Below are positions 1-8,560 of a stretch of 64,000 nt of DNA, one piece after another. The notes under the pieces were generated by a model. It ran no database searches. It was not told where the DNA came from and was given only the letters and a program-made list of their open reading frames with translations. The translations under genes were made by a program, and so were the position numbers. The first letter of the stretch is position 1, and each line of letters opens with the position of its first letter. Where the stretch lies: assembly GCF_002211285.1 (NCBI RefSeq), contig NZ_LOKX01000002.1, forward strand, positions 124,001-188,000, given 5' to 3'. The stretch is from Rhizobium sp. R635 (GTDB taxonomy: Bacteria > Pseudomonadota > Alphaproteobacteria > Rhizobiales > Rhizobiaceae).

Positions 1-1805
<1,805 letters not shown>

Positions 1806-1870
1806 TTTCTGGCCAATTTCGAGGTTCGAGGATGGGGTTTTGTAAATAGGATGGGCACGGCCAAGTCAAT

Positions 1871-1903
1871 AAAAAAGCCGCCCCGGAGACCGGAGCGGCT
1901 TTT
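1871..1903 (-). terminator. Rho-independent terminator of popZ
   Basis: On the minus strand AAAAGCCGC (1895-1903) pairs with GCGGCTTTT (1873-1881), extended by further G-C pairs inside, and the 3' arm runs into six U residues. It begins 19 bases after the popZ stop. Confidence 0.85.
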
Positions 1904-1921
1904 CAGGAAAAAGCAATCCGA

Positions 1922-2806
1922 TCAGCGGCGCGGGCCGCGCGCCACGCGCTCGATTTCCTCACGCACCAGCCGTTCGACCAGCGTCGGCAGATTATCGTCC
2001 AGCCATTCGCGCAGCATCGGGCGCAGCATGTCTTCTGCGATCTCATCCAGCGAGCGGCGCTCCGCGCCGTCGATGGCGGCGGCGAGTTCCTCGAAAGAGC
2101 GGCTGATCTGCAGGCCGGCATCCTCCGAGAGCAGCGTCGGCTGGACCTCTTCCATGACGCTCGGAAGGAAACGCTCGGTTGACGATTCTGCGGCAGGCTC
2201 CAGCGCCGGCGGCGCGACTTCGACGGCAGGTTCCGGCTCGGCGACGGCAACTCTCGGCGCTTCCGCAAACACCGGCTCGGCCGGCTGCTGTTCCACCGGA
2301 GCATATTGAACAGGCGCCGGAGCAACCGGGAAAACGGGCGGAACCGGTTGTGGCTGCGGCTGCGGCGCGGCGGCGCGCGGCGGCTCCGGCATCACGGCCG
2401 GCTGCGGTTCGGGCTGACGGAAGGCGCTCGGAATTTCGCGCAGCGCCTGACCGGCCTGCGCAGCACTGCGCTCGGAGGCGGCGCGCACGCGGGCGGCGAC
2501 ATCGGCGAGCGACAGCGCGCGGGCAGGCACTTCAGGCTCGGGGGCGGTGCCGGCCGAATTGGCGGCGACGAAGCGCGGATCGGAAGAAGAGCGTGCGACC
2601 GGCTCGGGGAATTCGACGCCGGCATAGGTATCATCAACCGTCAGATGGATTTCGGAGCCATTCTCATCCTCGTCGGCGCCGTAGACCGGCGGCAGAGATG
2701 CGGAAATCGCCTTGCCGGCGCCGGGCTCATTGCTTTCGATGATCTGGCGGATCGAGGCCAGAATTTCTTCCATGGACGGTTCACGCGCTACACTTGGCTG
2801 AGCCAT
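1922..2806 (-). CDS. popZ: PopZ-like polar organizing protein (DUF2497)
   Basis: 294 residues. The N-terminus carries the conserved EPSMEEILASIRQIIE helix (residues about 10-25) and the C-terminus the conserved amphipathic oligomerisation helices (LRPMLREWLDDNLPTLVERL, then VREEIERVA). The middle is a long, disordered, proline-, alanine- and glutamate-rich linker. This three-part layout is that of PopZ, which forms a polar condensate that tethers centromere-binding ParB and cell-cycle proteins in Alphaproteobacteria. Position upstream of valS is the usual rhizobial arrangement. The start at 2806 fits the first methionine of the conserved MAQPSVAREPSMEE terminus. A terminator follows the stop. 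The family call is confident; polar localisation in this strain is inferred. Confidence 0.9.
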   Translation of the reverse strand: MAQPSVAREPSMEEILASIRQIIESNEPGAGKAISASLPPVYGADEDENGSEIHLTVDDTYAGVEFPEPVARSSSDPRFVAANSAGTAPEPEVPARALSLADVAARVRAASERSAAQAGQALREIPSAFRQPEPQPAVMPEPPRAAAPQPQPQPVPPVFPVAPAPVQYAPVEQQPAEPVFAEAPRVAVAEPEPAVEVAPPALEPAAESSTERFLPSVMEEVQPTLLSEDAGLQISRSFEELAAAIDGAERRSLDEIAEDMLRPMLREWLDDNLPTLVERLVREEIERVARGPRR

Positions 2807-3129
2807 ATCTATCCCCGTTATCCCAAAACAACGACCGGATGGTGTGGAGCGGTCATCCGAATCACCACGACCTTAGAATACCCCAGGCGTGAAAAAAATC
2901 ATCGCGAATCAAATGAATGGGGCCATGCACAGTTTTGTTACCCAATGTTTGCCGCCGGAAAGCCGGCGGTAATTTTCTCGGCGACGACAGAGGTAAAACG
3001 CCCCCTATTCCATCCGGCTCGACGCGGAGGATTCAGGATAGGCGGCGTTTGTGAAGGCTTTCCGACGGCGCCGACAAAAAAGCGGGCGCCGATGGCGCCC
3101 GCTTAAGAATTTCATCGATGAAGACGGCC
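2807..3129. other. Intergenic region between popZ and pcm; no gene seen
   Basis: These 323 bases hold the popZ promoter region and, at 3075-3104, the pcm terminator. A second GC hairpin, CCGCCGG with a 4-base loop and CCGGCGG, sits at 2952-2969, followed by a weak T-rich stretch on the plus strand. No open frame with a ribosome binding site was found. Confidence 0.6.
3075..3104 (-). terminator. Rho-independent terminator of pcm
   Basis: On the minus strand AAGCGGGCGCC pairs with GGCGCCCGCTT around a 3-base loop, followed by a run of U. It starts 26 bases beyond the pcm stop codon. Confidence 0.88.
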
Positions 3130-3792
3130 TCAGAAAACGAATTCGCGTGCCTTGGCGAAACCCGGCAGAGGCTTGACGGAGGCGTTGAAGAAGACGTTTT
3201 CCGAAACGGCGCCGCGTTCGGCGACGAAGACCTTGGCGCGGGCGGCATTGCCGTAACCCTCGACCGTGACCAGACGGCCGCCGTCGCGCAATTGATCGAG
3301 AAGGGCTGCGGGAACCTCTTCGACAGCGCCGTTGACGAAGATCAGATCATAGGGAGCACCGGCCGCGTAGCCCTTTTCGAGCGGGCCGGTCACGACTTCG
3401 ACCTTGCCGTAGCCGGCAAGCTGCGCCTTCGCCTCGGCGGCCAGCGCCTCATCGCATTCGAGCGCGATAACGGAACCGGCGACGACCGACAGCAGCGCCG
3501 AGGTGTAACCTGTGCCGCAGCCGACTTCGAGGACGAAATCATCCTTGGTGATGGCGGCGAGCTGCAGCAGCTTGGCAAGCGGCGACGCCTCCATCAGGAA
3601 GCGGGCCGGCTTTCCGGGTGCGGCGGCGGAGATCTCGACGTCGTTATCGATATAAGCCAGCACCTTCGCCTTTTCCGGCACGAAAGCCTCGCGCGGCACC
3701 GTGAGAAACGCCGTCAGCACGGAATGCGAGGTAACGTCCGTCGTGCGAACCTGGTTGTCGACCATCTTTGCGCGCGCTGCTTCGAAATCCAT
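3130..3792 (-). CDS. pcm: Protein-L-isoaspartate O-methyltransferase family protein
   Basis: 220 residues. The SAM-binding motif I is clear (LEVGCGTGYTSALL, about residues 83-96), followed by a LIFVNGAVEEVP motif matching the PIMT post-motif region. Family members methylate isoaspartyl residues to start repair of damaged proteins; the alphaproteobacterial short form is less well characterised. I placed the start at the second of two adjacent ATGs (3792) because the GAGAGG ribosome binding site lies 5 bases from it and only 2 bases from the upstream ATG. A longer frame to 3861 exists, but its extra residues (KRRGTGTAFKERED) look like untranslated leader. Monocistronic, with its own terminator. 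Confidence 0.88.
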   Translation of the reverse strand: MDFEAARAKMVDNQVRTTDVTSHSVLTAFLTVPREAFVPEKAKVLAYIDNDVEISAAAPGKPARFLMEASPLAKLLQLAAITKDDFVLEVGCGTGYTSALLSVVAGSVIALECDEALAAEAKAQLAGYGKVEVVTGPLEKGYAAGAPYDLIFVNGAVEEVPAALLDQLRDGGRLVTVEGYGNAARAKVFVAERGAVSENVFFNASVKPLPGFAKAREFVF

Positions 3793-4001
3793 CATGTCCT
3801 CTCGCTCTTTGAAAGCGGTTCCTGTCCCCCGTCTCTTAATCTCCGGGACGAATGCTTTCAAGGCTTGCCAGCGGCCTGCGAAAAGAATCCGGCGCGCGCT
3901 TCTTCCGCGCCACAGGAGGCATGGGCATGCTGCAACTCCAGCGTGGAACCGTCTGCCCCTTCGTGCTATGATTTTTCATGGAGGAATAGGAGGAGCAGGC
4001 C

Positions 4002-4103
4002 ATGTCTGCGATTTTCGAATATCTGACGCTGTTCGATTTCTTCATCCTCGCAGCACTGATCGGTATCTTCTGCTGCGGGCTGCTGGACGGCGAAGCGACC
4101 TGA
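4002..4103 (+). CDS. Tiny single-span membrane protein (33 aa)
   Basis: An ATG at 4002 sits behind a strong TAGGAGGAGC ribosome binding site and opens a 33-residue frame. Residues about 9-28 (TLFDFFILAALIGIFCCGLL) form one hydrophobic span, followed by a short acidic tail DGEAT. No family is recognised. The strong Shine-Dalgarno, hydrophobic composition and location alone between pcm and tRNA-Cys support a real small gene, but nothing indicates its function. It could also be a chance frame. Confidence 0.5.
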   Translation: MSAIFEYLTLFDFFILAALIGIFCCGLLDGEAT

Positions 4104-4221
4104 GAGCGAGTGCATAGAGCGCGCTCAAACATATTCTCCGCACGGCACCTGCCATATCGGCAGATGCAGATCCCGGCATGCGCCGCGTCTCAAAGCCAAA
4201 TTGTATCATGTGGAAGAAGAT

Positions 4222-4295
4222 TGGAGGCCTCGCCCGGAATTGAACCGGGGTACAAGGATTTGCAGTCCTCTGCGTCACCACTCCGCCACGAGGCC
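4222..4295 (-). tRNA. tRNA-Cys (GCA)
   Basis: The minus strand reads GGCCTCG at 4289-4295 paired with CGAGGCC at 4226-4232, then discriminator U and an encoded CCA (4222-4224). The anticodon arm reads GGACTGCAAATCC with anticodon GCA, and the T arm carries GGTTCAATTCC. 74 nt including CCA. Confidence 0.96.
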
Positions 4296-4565
4296 TCACC
4301 CGCTCGTTATCCGAGCCGTGGCGAGCGTTTAGAATGATCGTAAGGAAATCGCAAGAGGGCATTTCGGAAAAACGGCGTTCAGCTGCTGCCGAAAAGGTCG
4401 TTTTCCCATCCCGGAGCGATCCGTCGCGAACCAAGGTTTCCATAGGATGACGATGCTCCATTTCCGGCCAAGGATCGTATTTGACACAAATCCTAAGCTT
4501 GACTTCGACCGTCGTCCGGACATCTTATTTCATCGGGAGGGCATGAAAGCTGCGTAGGAGCCGCG

Positions 4566-4904
4566 ATGGATTGGGCCGCCCTCAAATCGAAGCACATGCA
4601 CGCGGCATACGATGCCGAAACTCGGGATCTGCTGGTAAAATTCCCTGGCTCCCGATCGGTGAAACATGCGGATATTCCGCCGCACGTCTACCAGAACCTG
4701 CTGGAAACGAGCGATCCCCACTTCTACTATAAATATTACATCGCGCCCTGCCGGGTATCGCCGGGGCACCGGCGGCGTGGCTCCATGGCGTCTTACGGGC
4801 TGAAGCTCGTCGTCCTCATTGCCGCCTGCAGCCTTTTGATGGCCACCACAATCGATCCCGGCAATGACGGAGTTTTCGAGGCGAGCGAATTGAGGCCCAA
4901 CTAG
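4566..4904 (+). CDS. KTSC-domain protein with C-terminal membrane segment
   Basis: 112 residues. Residues about 12-62 match the short KTSC domain: a YDAETRDLLVKFPG strand pair, the IPPHVYQNLLETSD helix and a final aromatic FYYKYYI strand. KTSC domains occur as stand-alone small proteins and at the end of some lysyl-tRNA synthetases; their role is unknown. Unusually, a basic linker (PGHRRRGSM) then leads into a hydrophobic stretch (residues about 77-95, YGLKLVVLIAACSLLMA), suggesting membrane attachment. The start has a GGAG-like site (GTAGGAGCCGCG) 6 bases upstream. No operon partners. Confidence 0.72.
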   Translation: MDWAALKSKHMHAAYDAETRDLLVKFPGSRSVKHADIPPHVYQNLLETSDPHFYYKYYIAPCRVSPGHRRRGSMASYGLKLVVLIAACSLLMATTIDPGNDGVFEASELRPN

Positions 4905-4981
4905 AGACGAATTCGCATAGGCCGTCGCCACAGAATGAAAATGCGATCAGGATTTCCATCGAATCGGCCGCCGCTGCGACA

Positions 4982-5290
4982 TCAGCCGACAGTCATTGCC
5001 AAGCGGACATGCGGGGCGCGATCATTGCCGAGATTGTCGCTTCTGTTTTGGGAGCGATAGCGGCGGTTGTCCCGGTCGCGGTCATTCTGGTCTCGGTCGT
5101 TACGGCCGTTGAAATTGCGATAGTTGCGAGGCCCGTTATAGCTGCCGCCTTGACCGTGATCGACGACGCAGCCTTCGGGACGGCGGCAGATGCCGCGAGC
5201 GTCAAAACCACGGCTGTCGACCTGAGCTTCAGCGGGAACGCTCGAGAGAATCGCCGCCGCTGACAGCACGACAACAAAAAATGCCTTCAT
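4982..5290 (-). CDS. Secreted Arg/Asp/Asn-rich small protein
   Basis: 102 residues beginning with a clear Sec signal peptide (MKAFFVVVLSAAAILSSVPAEA, cleavage expected after AEA at residue 22). The mature part carries two cysteines (ICRRPEGC) near residues 35-41, then a highly charged, repetitive Asn/Asp/Arg segment with NDRDQNDRDRDNRR. No family is recognised. The cysteine pair may form a disulfide in the periplasm. The start follows a GAGG-type site (TCAGGTGAGGAA). Confidence 0.7.
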   Translation of the reverse strand: MKAFFVVVLSAAAILSSVPAEAQVDSRGFDARGICRRPEGCVVDHGQGGSYNGPRNYRNFNGRNDRDQNDRDRDNRRYRSQNRSDNLGNDRAPHVRLAMTVG

Positions 5291-5383
5291 TTCCTCACCT
5301 GAACCATCTTGGCGCAGCTTTGCTTTTTATCATCCATAAACCATGAATGCGGAAAGCCATCCACTGTTCCGCGGGGATAACCG

Positions 5384-5701
5384 TCAGCCTGCCGGTTTCC
5401 GCCGCCTGTGCCACCAGACCGCCAGCCGCCGCCGAAGCCGGCGCGCGAGCGGCAGATCGTGCGAGAGCACCAGGAAGCCAAGCGGCAGCATCCAGAAACC
5501 GAGGATGGGCAGGAAGCCCAGCAGTCCGCAGAAAATCAGGGCAATGCCGATTGCCATCCGCGCAAGGCGCGAGCGCGGCATGCCGAAACTGAAGGAACCG
5601 AGCACGAGCCTGCCGCTTGCGTGATCGATACCGAAGCGCCCTGCCCGCTCCTTGCGCTCCGCGCCGCCCCGCGTCTGTCCACAATCATTCCCATTCGTCA
5701 T
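5384..5701 (-). CDS. Small PGPGW-like membrane protein
   Basis: 105 residues. One or two hydrophobic spans lie at about residues 46-80 (ARMAIGIALIFCGLLGFLPILG then FWMLPLGFLVLSHDLPLARR), followed by a basic tail RRLRRRLAVWWHRRRKPAG. This glycine/proline-turn membrane hairpin followed by Arg and Trp residues resembles the putative PGPGW transmembrane family common in Alphaproteobacteria; function unknown. It lies upstream of tRNA-Asn on the opposite strand. The N-terminal 30 residues are hydrophilic and the true start could be internal. Confidence 0.7.
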   Translation of the reverse strand: MTNGNDCGQTRGGAERKERAGRFGIDHASGRLVLGSFSFGMPRSRLARMAIGIALIFCGLLGFLPILGFWMLPLGFLVLSHDLPLARRLRRRLAVWWHRRRKPAG

Positions 5702-5818
5702 GCATCACAGATGGGCACAGGCGACCCAAATACAAGTTCATTTCATTTTTTTGAAAAAACCGCTTGGCAAATCGGGCAAGCATTTGTATTAGCCCACTCA
5801 CACCGCGCCAAGCAGTGA

Positions 5819-5893
5819 TCCCTGGTAGCTCAGCGGTAGAGCATTCGACTGTTAATCGACAGGTCGCCGGTTCGAATCCGGCCCGGGGAGCCA
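5819..5893 (+). tRNA. tRNA-Asn (GTT)
   Basis: The acceptor arms TCCCTGG and CCGGGGA pair, followed by discriminator G and an encoded CCA ending at 5893. The anticodon loop reads CTGTTAA (anticodon GTT) and the T arm GGTTCGAATCC. 75 nt including CCA. Confidence 0.97.
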
Positions 5894-6334
5894 GTTTATA
5901 GAAATAAGTGCCTGTTTTTGTTGAGAAATCCGAAGGCAGGCACTTAATTCCCCACTTTCCCTCCCCACTTTTGAAGCGCCCTTTCTACGGTTCGACTCCT
6001 GTGGATAATGGTATGGCCTAAAAGGTTTGCCACCTCAACTGGTGAGGCGGACGGGTCGCTGTGGCGGCAAAGCTACCGGCCGCCCCCTCGCCTAGCCCCA
6101 AATCAGCACCGTCCTACTCCTTGCGTAAATCCACGAGGCGCATAAATTTAATCTATCAGATGGCTTTTGCTGGTGACCACGGATGTACTGGCACCGCGCT
6201 GATGCGATCAAAGAAGGGTCGGGCGAATTTTCGCACCGACCCTTTCTTTTCATCCAAGACCGTTCTGGCGCCGGCCGGTAAGTCCGGCGGTGCGTTTGTT
6301 GAGCTCCCAGGTTGGTGTTCCCTGGCGCTGCCGA
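5894..6334. other. Non-coding stretch downstream of tRNA-Asn with two inverted repeats
   Basis: No credible gene in 441 bases. At 5906-5945 AAGTGCCTG and CAGGCACTT form a perfect 9-bp inverted repeat 13 bases after the tRNA; it lacks a U run directly after it. At 6214-6244 AAGGGTCGG and CCGACCCTT form a strong hairpin followed by TCTTTT on the plus strand; on the minus strand it could end the secreted-protein gene at 6335. The sequence in between is less regular than its flanks and may be an integration remnant, but no integrase or tRNA 3'-end duplicate was found. Confidence 0.5.
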
Positions 6335-6649
6335 CTAAAAATCGAAATAGACGGTCACACCTGATCGACGACGATAGGAGTAATCATCGCGATAGCCATA
6401 ATAGTCGCGACTGCCGTAATACCGCGGACGATAGCACGAGCCGTAATACCGGCAGTCGCGGTGAGCGTACCGGTGTTTCTTCCAGTGGCCATACGCATGT
6501 CCATGACCGTGACGACGGTGTTTGACCTGCTCGACGTCTGAGGTGTGCAGTTGCGCTGCGTTCGGCACGACGATCGGCCTGGCGTTCAGCGGCAGGGCGA
6601 AAGATGCAGACAAGACAATGGCTGCAAGTGAGGAAAAAAGCATTTTCAT
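6335..6649 (-). CDS. Secreted Tyr/Arg/His-rich small protein
   Basis: 104 residues with a signal peptide (MKMLFSSLAAIVLSASFALPLNA, cleavage about residue 23). The mature part starts with RPIVVPNAAQ, continues with a His/Lys/Arg-rich stretch (KHRRHGHGHAYGHWKKHRYAHR) that could bind metal or acidic surfaces, and has two cysteines around RDCRYYGSCY, then Tyr/Arg repeats and a terminal VTVYFDF strand. Such proteins are common and uncharacterised in Rhizobiales. The gene is alone, with a purine-rich site (AAAGGATGCGCCG) before the ATG. Confidence 0.72.
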   Translation of the reverse strand: MKMLFSSLAAIVLSASFALPLNARPIVVPNAAQLHTSDVEQVKHRRHGHGHAYGHWKKHRYAHRDCRYYGSCYRPRYYGSRDYYGYRDDYSYRRRSGVTVYFDF

Positions 6650-6887
6650 CGGCGCATCCTTTCAGGCTGCGATTCTGGGTTAATGAGGATTAACCTCCGA
6701 TGAACGGCTCCGCGCATCCCAGAAACGCCGGCCGGCGTGCCGCTGGTGGTGCTCGCGCCGGCCTATGGTGTTCGGTGAGCGCTCCGGTCCCAGTCGCCGC
6801 AAGACGCGATCGAGCGCGTATCGGCGCCCTACCATCACATAGCCGCCGGCCAAATGCCGACGGCTCGTCGTGTGCAAGGCGCTGCCA

Positions 6888-7091
6888 TTACCACGTCTGG
6901 CGGCCGTACCAGTCGTCGATGTCTCTCCTGGCCCGGTCTTTCTCGTAGCCGTAACGCTCCTGGATCTTGCCTTCGAGCTGGTCGCGCTTGCCGTCGATGA
7001 TATCAAGGTCGTCATCAGTGAGCTTGCCCCACTGCTCCTTCACCTTGCCTTTCATCTGCTTCCAATTGCCTTCAACACGGTTCCAATCCAT
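6888..7091 (-). CDS. CsbD-family stress protein
   Basis: 67 residues starting MDWNRVEGNWKQMKGKVKEQWGKLTDDDLD, the classical CsbD fold signature, followed by a second helix (GKRDQLEGKIQERYGY) and a Trp-ending tail. CsbD-like proteins are small, highly charged general stress proteins of unknown biochemical role. A strong GGAGGAAAT ribosome binding site precedes the ATG. The gene sits about 30 bases behind a GGAAC-N16-CGTT element (7122-7146), matching the EcfG general stress sigma factor consensus, so stress induction is likely. Confidence 0.93.
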   Translation of the reverse strand: MDWNRVEGNWKQMKGKVKEQWGKLTDDDLDIIDGKRDQLEGKIQERYGYEKDRARRDIDDWYGRQTW

Positions 7092-7121
7092 GGGTATTTC
7101 CTCCTATCGTTGGAATGGAGG

Positions 7122-7146
7122 AACGGAGACGAGGGCTAAGTGTTCC
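7122..7146 (-). promoter_or_regulatory. EcfG (RpoE2)-type general stress promoter of csbD
   Basis: On the minus strand GGAAC (7142-7146), a 16-base spacer and CGTT (7122-7125) match the rhizobial EcfG consensus exactly. Transcription would begin about 7-10 bases further on, leaving a leader of roughly 25 bases with the strong CsbD ribosome binding site. Confidence 0.75.
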
Positions 7147-7172
7147 CAGGACGCGTCGCCCGGCAGCCGGCT

Positions 7173-7352
7173 CTAGTAGCTGCACGCACGGCCCTCCCGG
7201 GGCCGGAAGCCATCGGCACAGGCCGGGTTCATGGAATCGCCCGGCACATATCCCGATGCCGAGCCATAGGAGTTCGGAGGCGTCGAGCAGGCCGAGGTAA
7301 TGGCGGCAAAAGCGATTGCGCCGACTGCTACAAATGCCCGTAATCTGCTCAT
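7173..7352 (-). CDS. Small lipoprotein (59 aa)
   Basis: The protein starts MSRLRAFVAVGAIAFAAITSAC, a lipoprotein signal peptide with the lipobox ITSAC and the acylated Cys at residue 22. The mature part of 38 residues (STPPNSYGSASGYVPGDS then two cysteines, ending GRACSY) is small and polar. It should be anchored in the inner or outer membrane facing the periplasm. I chose the ATG at 7352 because a GGAGA site lies 8 bases upstream and the signal peptide begins there; the longer frame has no such features. Small lipoproteins of this type are common in rhizobia and uncharacterised. Confidence 0.75.
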   Translation of the reverse strand: MSRLRAFVAVGAIAFAAITSACSTPPNSYGSASGYVPGDSMNPACADGFRPREGRACSY

Positions 7353-7592
7353 CAATGCGTCTCCAATTACACTGCGGCCAGGTGATGCAGCCTCCCAATG
7401 AGGGGATGGAGCGCGCCGATCACCTTCCGTCTGAACATATATGCGCTCTCCTCGGTCGGCGTCAGCACCCAAAGCGCAAAATTCTTGCCTCTACGAAGCA
7501 CCGCTCGAACGAGCCTTTGCCTCCTCGCTGCCGCGTTGCTGACTGCTGGCGGACAAGCGGCTTTCGAGATTGTTTCAGTTTGCAAACCTACG

Positions 7593-7617
7593 GGAACCTT
7601 GGTTGCCGACGATCGTT
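7593..7617 (+). promoter_or_regulatory. EcfG-type promoter, perfect consensus, no adjacent gene
   Basis: GGAAC at 7593-7597, spacer of 16 and CGTT at 7614-7617. The nearest rightward gene starts at 7891, about 270 bases away, with another candidate promoter in between, so this element may drive an unannotated short transcript. Confidence 0.5.
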
Positions 7618-7809
7618 GATATCGAGGAGATCGCGCGGACGGAGCCTCCTGTCTCCGCACACACCCACCCACATTCTGCGCGATCTCTCATCTTCAGCAC
7701 GATTCCCCGCTTTTGCGCAGCTTTCCCGCAACGGCTCCGCTGCTTCGTCGAGGACGATAACGGGATGGGCAGCGTGCGGGTGTCTCCACTCTTGACTCGA
7801 ATGCCGAAC

Positions 7810-7835
7810 GGAACATAATAAGAACATTCGGCGTG
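7810..7835 (+). promoter_or_regulatory. EcfG-like promoter of the 7891 gene pair
   Basis: GGAAC at 7810-7814, spacer of 17 and CGTG at 7832-7835 (three of four -10 bases match CGTT). It lies 55 bases before the GTG start at 7891. Confidence 0.5.
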
Positions 7836-7890
7836 GCGGCCGCCAATCTGAAAACTTGCGTCAGGAAAACTCTGGAAGGAGAGCGAGGCC

Positions 7891-8100
7891 GTGCGCGCCG
7901 AGATTACCGAAAAACTGGCAGACGAAGCGCTGAGAGGAGAGGTCGACGCAGTCGTCGCCTTTCACGATGGGAACGTCCGTGCCGCGATCACGACTTTGCT
8001 GCTCGATTGCCGCCACCTCAGGCTTCAGCTTGCCCTGACGGAGGGGGCGATGAGCCGCGGCATGACGCGGGGGTGGACACCGGCCTTCGAACGAAGATGA
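7891..8100 (+). CDS. Small conserved rhizobial protein (69 aa)
   Basis: The GTG at 7891 follows a good GGAAGGAGAGCGAGG site. The protein is mostly helical (MRAEITEKLADEALRGEVDAV), followed by an alternating hydrophobic helix and a distinctive end, MSRGMTRGWTPAFERR. I recall this SRGxTRGW-type tail from small uncharacterised rhizobial proteins, but cannot confirm it here. Its stop overlaps the start of the next gene in an ATGA arrangement (8097-8100), implying translational coupling. An EcfG-like promoter lies upstream, so the pair may belong to the general stress response. Confidence 0.6.
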   Translation: MRAEITEKLADEALRGEVDAVVAFHDGNVRAAITTLLLDCRHLRLQLALTEGAMSRGMTRGWTPAFERR

Positions 8101-8366
8101 AGCATCGTCGCAGTATCGAGCTTCAGCCCCCTGCTGGTTATGCCATCGAAATCGAAAGGCAGACCCTGGCGACCCTGCCGCAATGGTTCGTCGTTCATGC
8201 CCGCTGCCGGGCATGTCGTCACCAAACGCCGATCGACCGGCGGGACGTTACCCGGCGCTGCGGCGATGAGCTGTCTCTCGCCACCTTGGCCAAGCGCCTC
8301 AAGTGCCGAGGATGCGGCAACCGGTCCGGCAATCTGCTTCTGCTCGGGAAGCTTCCGCGCGATTAA
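8097..8366 (+). CDS. Small zinc-ribbon-like protein (89 aa)
   Basis: The start ATG overlaps the preceding stop by 4 bases (ATGA). Two CxxC pairs, CRAC near residue 40 and CRGC near residue 75, are spaced as in a rubredoxin-type zinc ribbon, with basic residues between them (TPIDRRDVTRRCG) and LATLAKRLKCRGCG at the second knuckle. A helix-turn resembling a small DNA- or RNA-binding module follows from this, but no family is recognised. The tail is GNLLLLGKLPRD. It is coupled to the 69-residue protein upstream, so the two are likely made together. Confidence 0.62.
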   Translation: MKHRRSIELQPPAGYAIEIERQTLATLPQWFVVHARCRACRHQTPIDRRDVTRRCGDELSLATLAKRLKCRGCGNRSGNLLLLGKLPRD

Positions 8367-8403
8367 AGAGATCGTGCCGTCTTTGGTCGCTCCACACCGG
8401 TCG

Positions 8404-8428
8404 GGAACAAACGCCGGGGTTAAAAGTT
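8404..8428 (+). promoter_or_regulatory. EcfG-like promoter of the 8474-8561 genes
   Basis: GGAAC at 8404-8408, spacer of 16 and AGTT at 8425-8428 (three of four -10 bases). It lies 45 bases before the tiny gene at 8474. Confidence 0.45.
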
Positions 8429-8473
8429 AAATGGCCTCAACCACGTAACGTCGGCTTTGACAGGAGGTCTCTC

Positions 8474-8551
8474 ATGGGTCGCGGTATTCTACTTTGGCTG
8501 CTTGGCGTTCCACTGCCAATCATCATCCTTCTGGCTCTGTTTATGCGATAG
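8474..8551 (+). CDS. Tiny hydrophobic membrane protein (25 aa)
   Basis: A CAGGAGGTCTCTC ribosome binding site precedes an ATG opening a 25-residue protein. It is almost entirely one transmembrane span: MGRGILLWLLGVPLP, then IIILLALFMR. Its proline-containing hydrophobic core resembles tiny membrane proteins repeatedly seen in rhizobial genomes. It ends 9 bases before the next gene's ATG, so both probably share a transcript from the GGAAC element at 8404. Function unknown; a role in envelope stress is only a guess from context. Confidence 0.65.
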   Translation: MGRGILLWLLGVPLPIIILLALFMR

Positions 8552-8560
8552 GATCGGATC

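Larger units (their letters stand above)
7353..7890. other. Gene-free stretch with two plus-strand EcfG-like promoters
   Basis: No open frame here has a plausible start and composition. The region carries a perfect GGAAC-N16-CGTT element at 7593-7617 and a second GGAAC-N17-CGTG at 7810-7835, both pointing right. A small CGGAG/CTCCG hairpin lies about 7640-7660. It may contain a long leader or a small RNA. Confidence 0.5.

Noticed and set aside
6061..6525. Rightward 154-residue frame
   Set aside because: It crosses the terminator-like hairpin at 6214-6244 and is antisense to the secreted-protein gene; composition is not protein-like.
6680..7015. Leftward 111-residue frame overlapping csbD
   Set aside because: It runs through csbD in another frame and its non-overlapping part has no ribosome binding site.
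5819..7352. Integrated mobile element at tRNA-Asn
   Set aside because: No integrase, transposase, or duplicated tRNA end was found; the stress-type small genes are ordinary for rhizobia.
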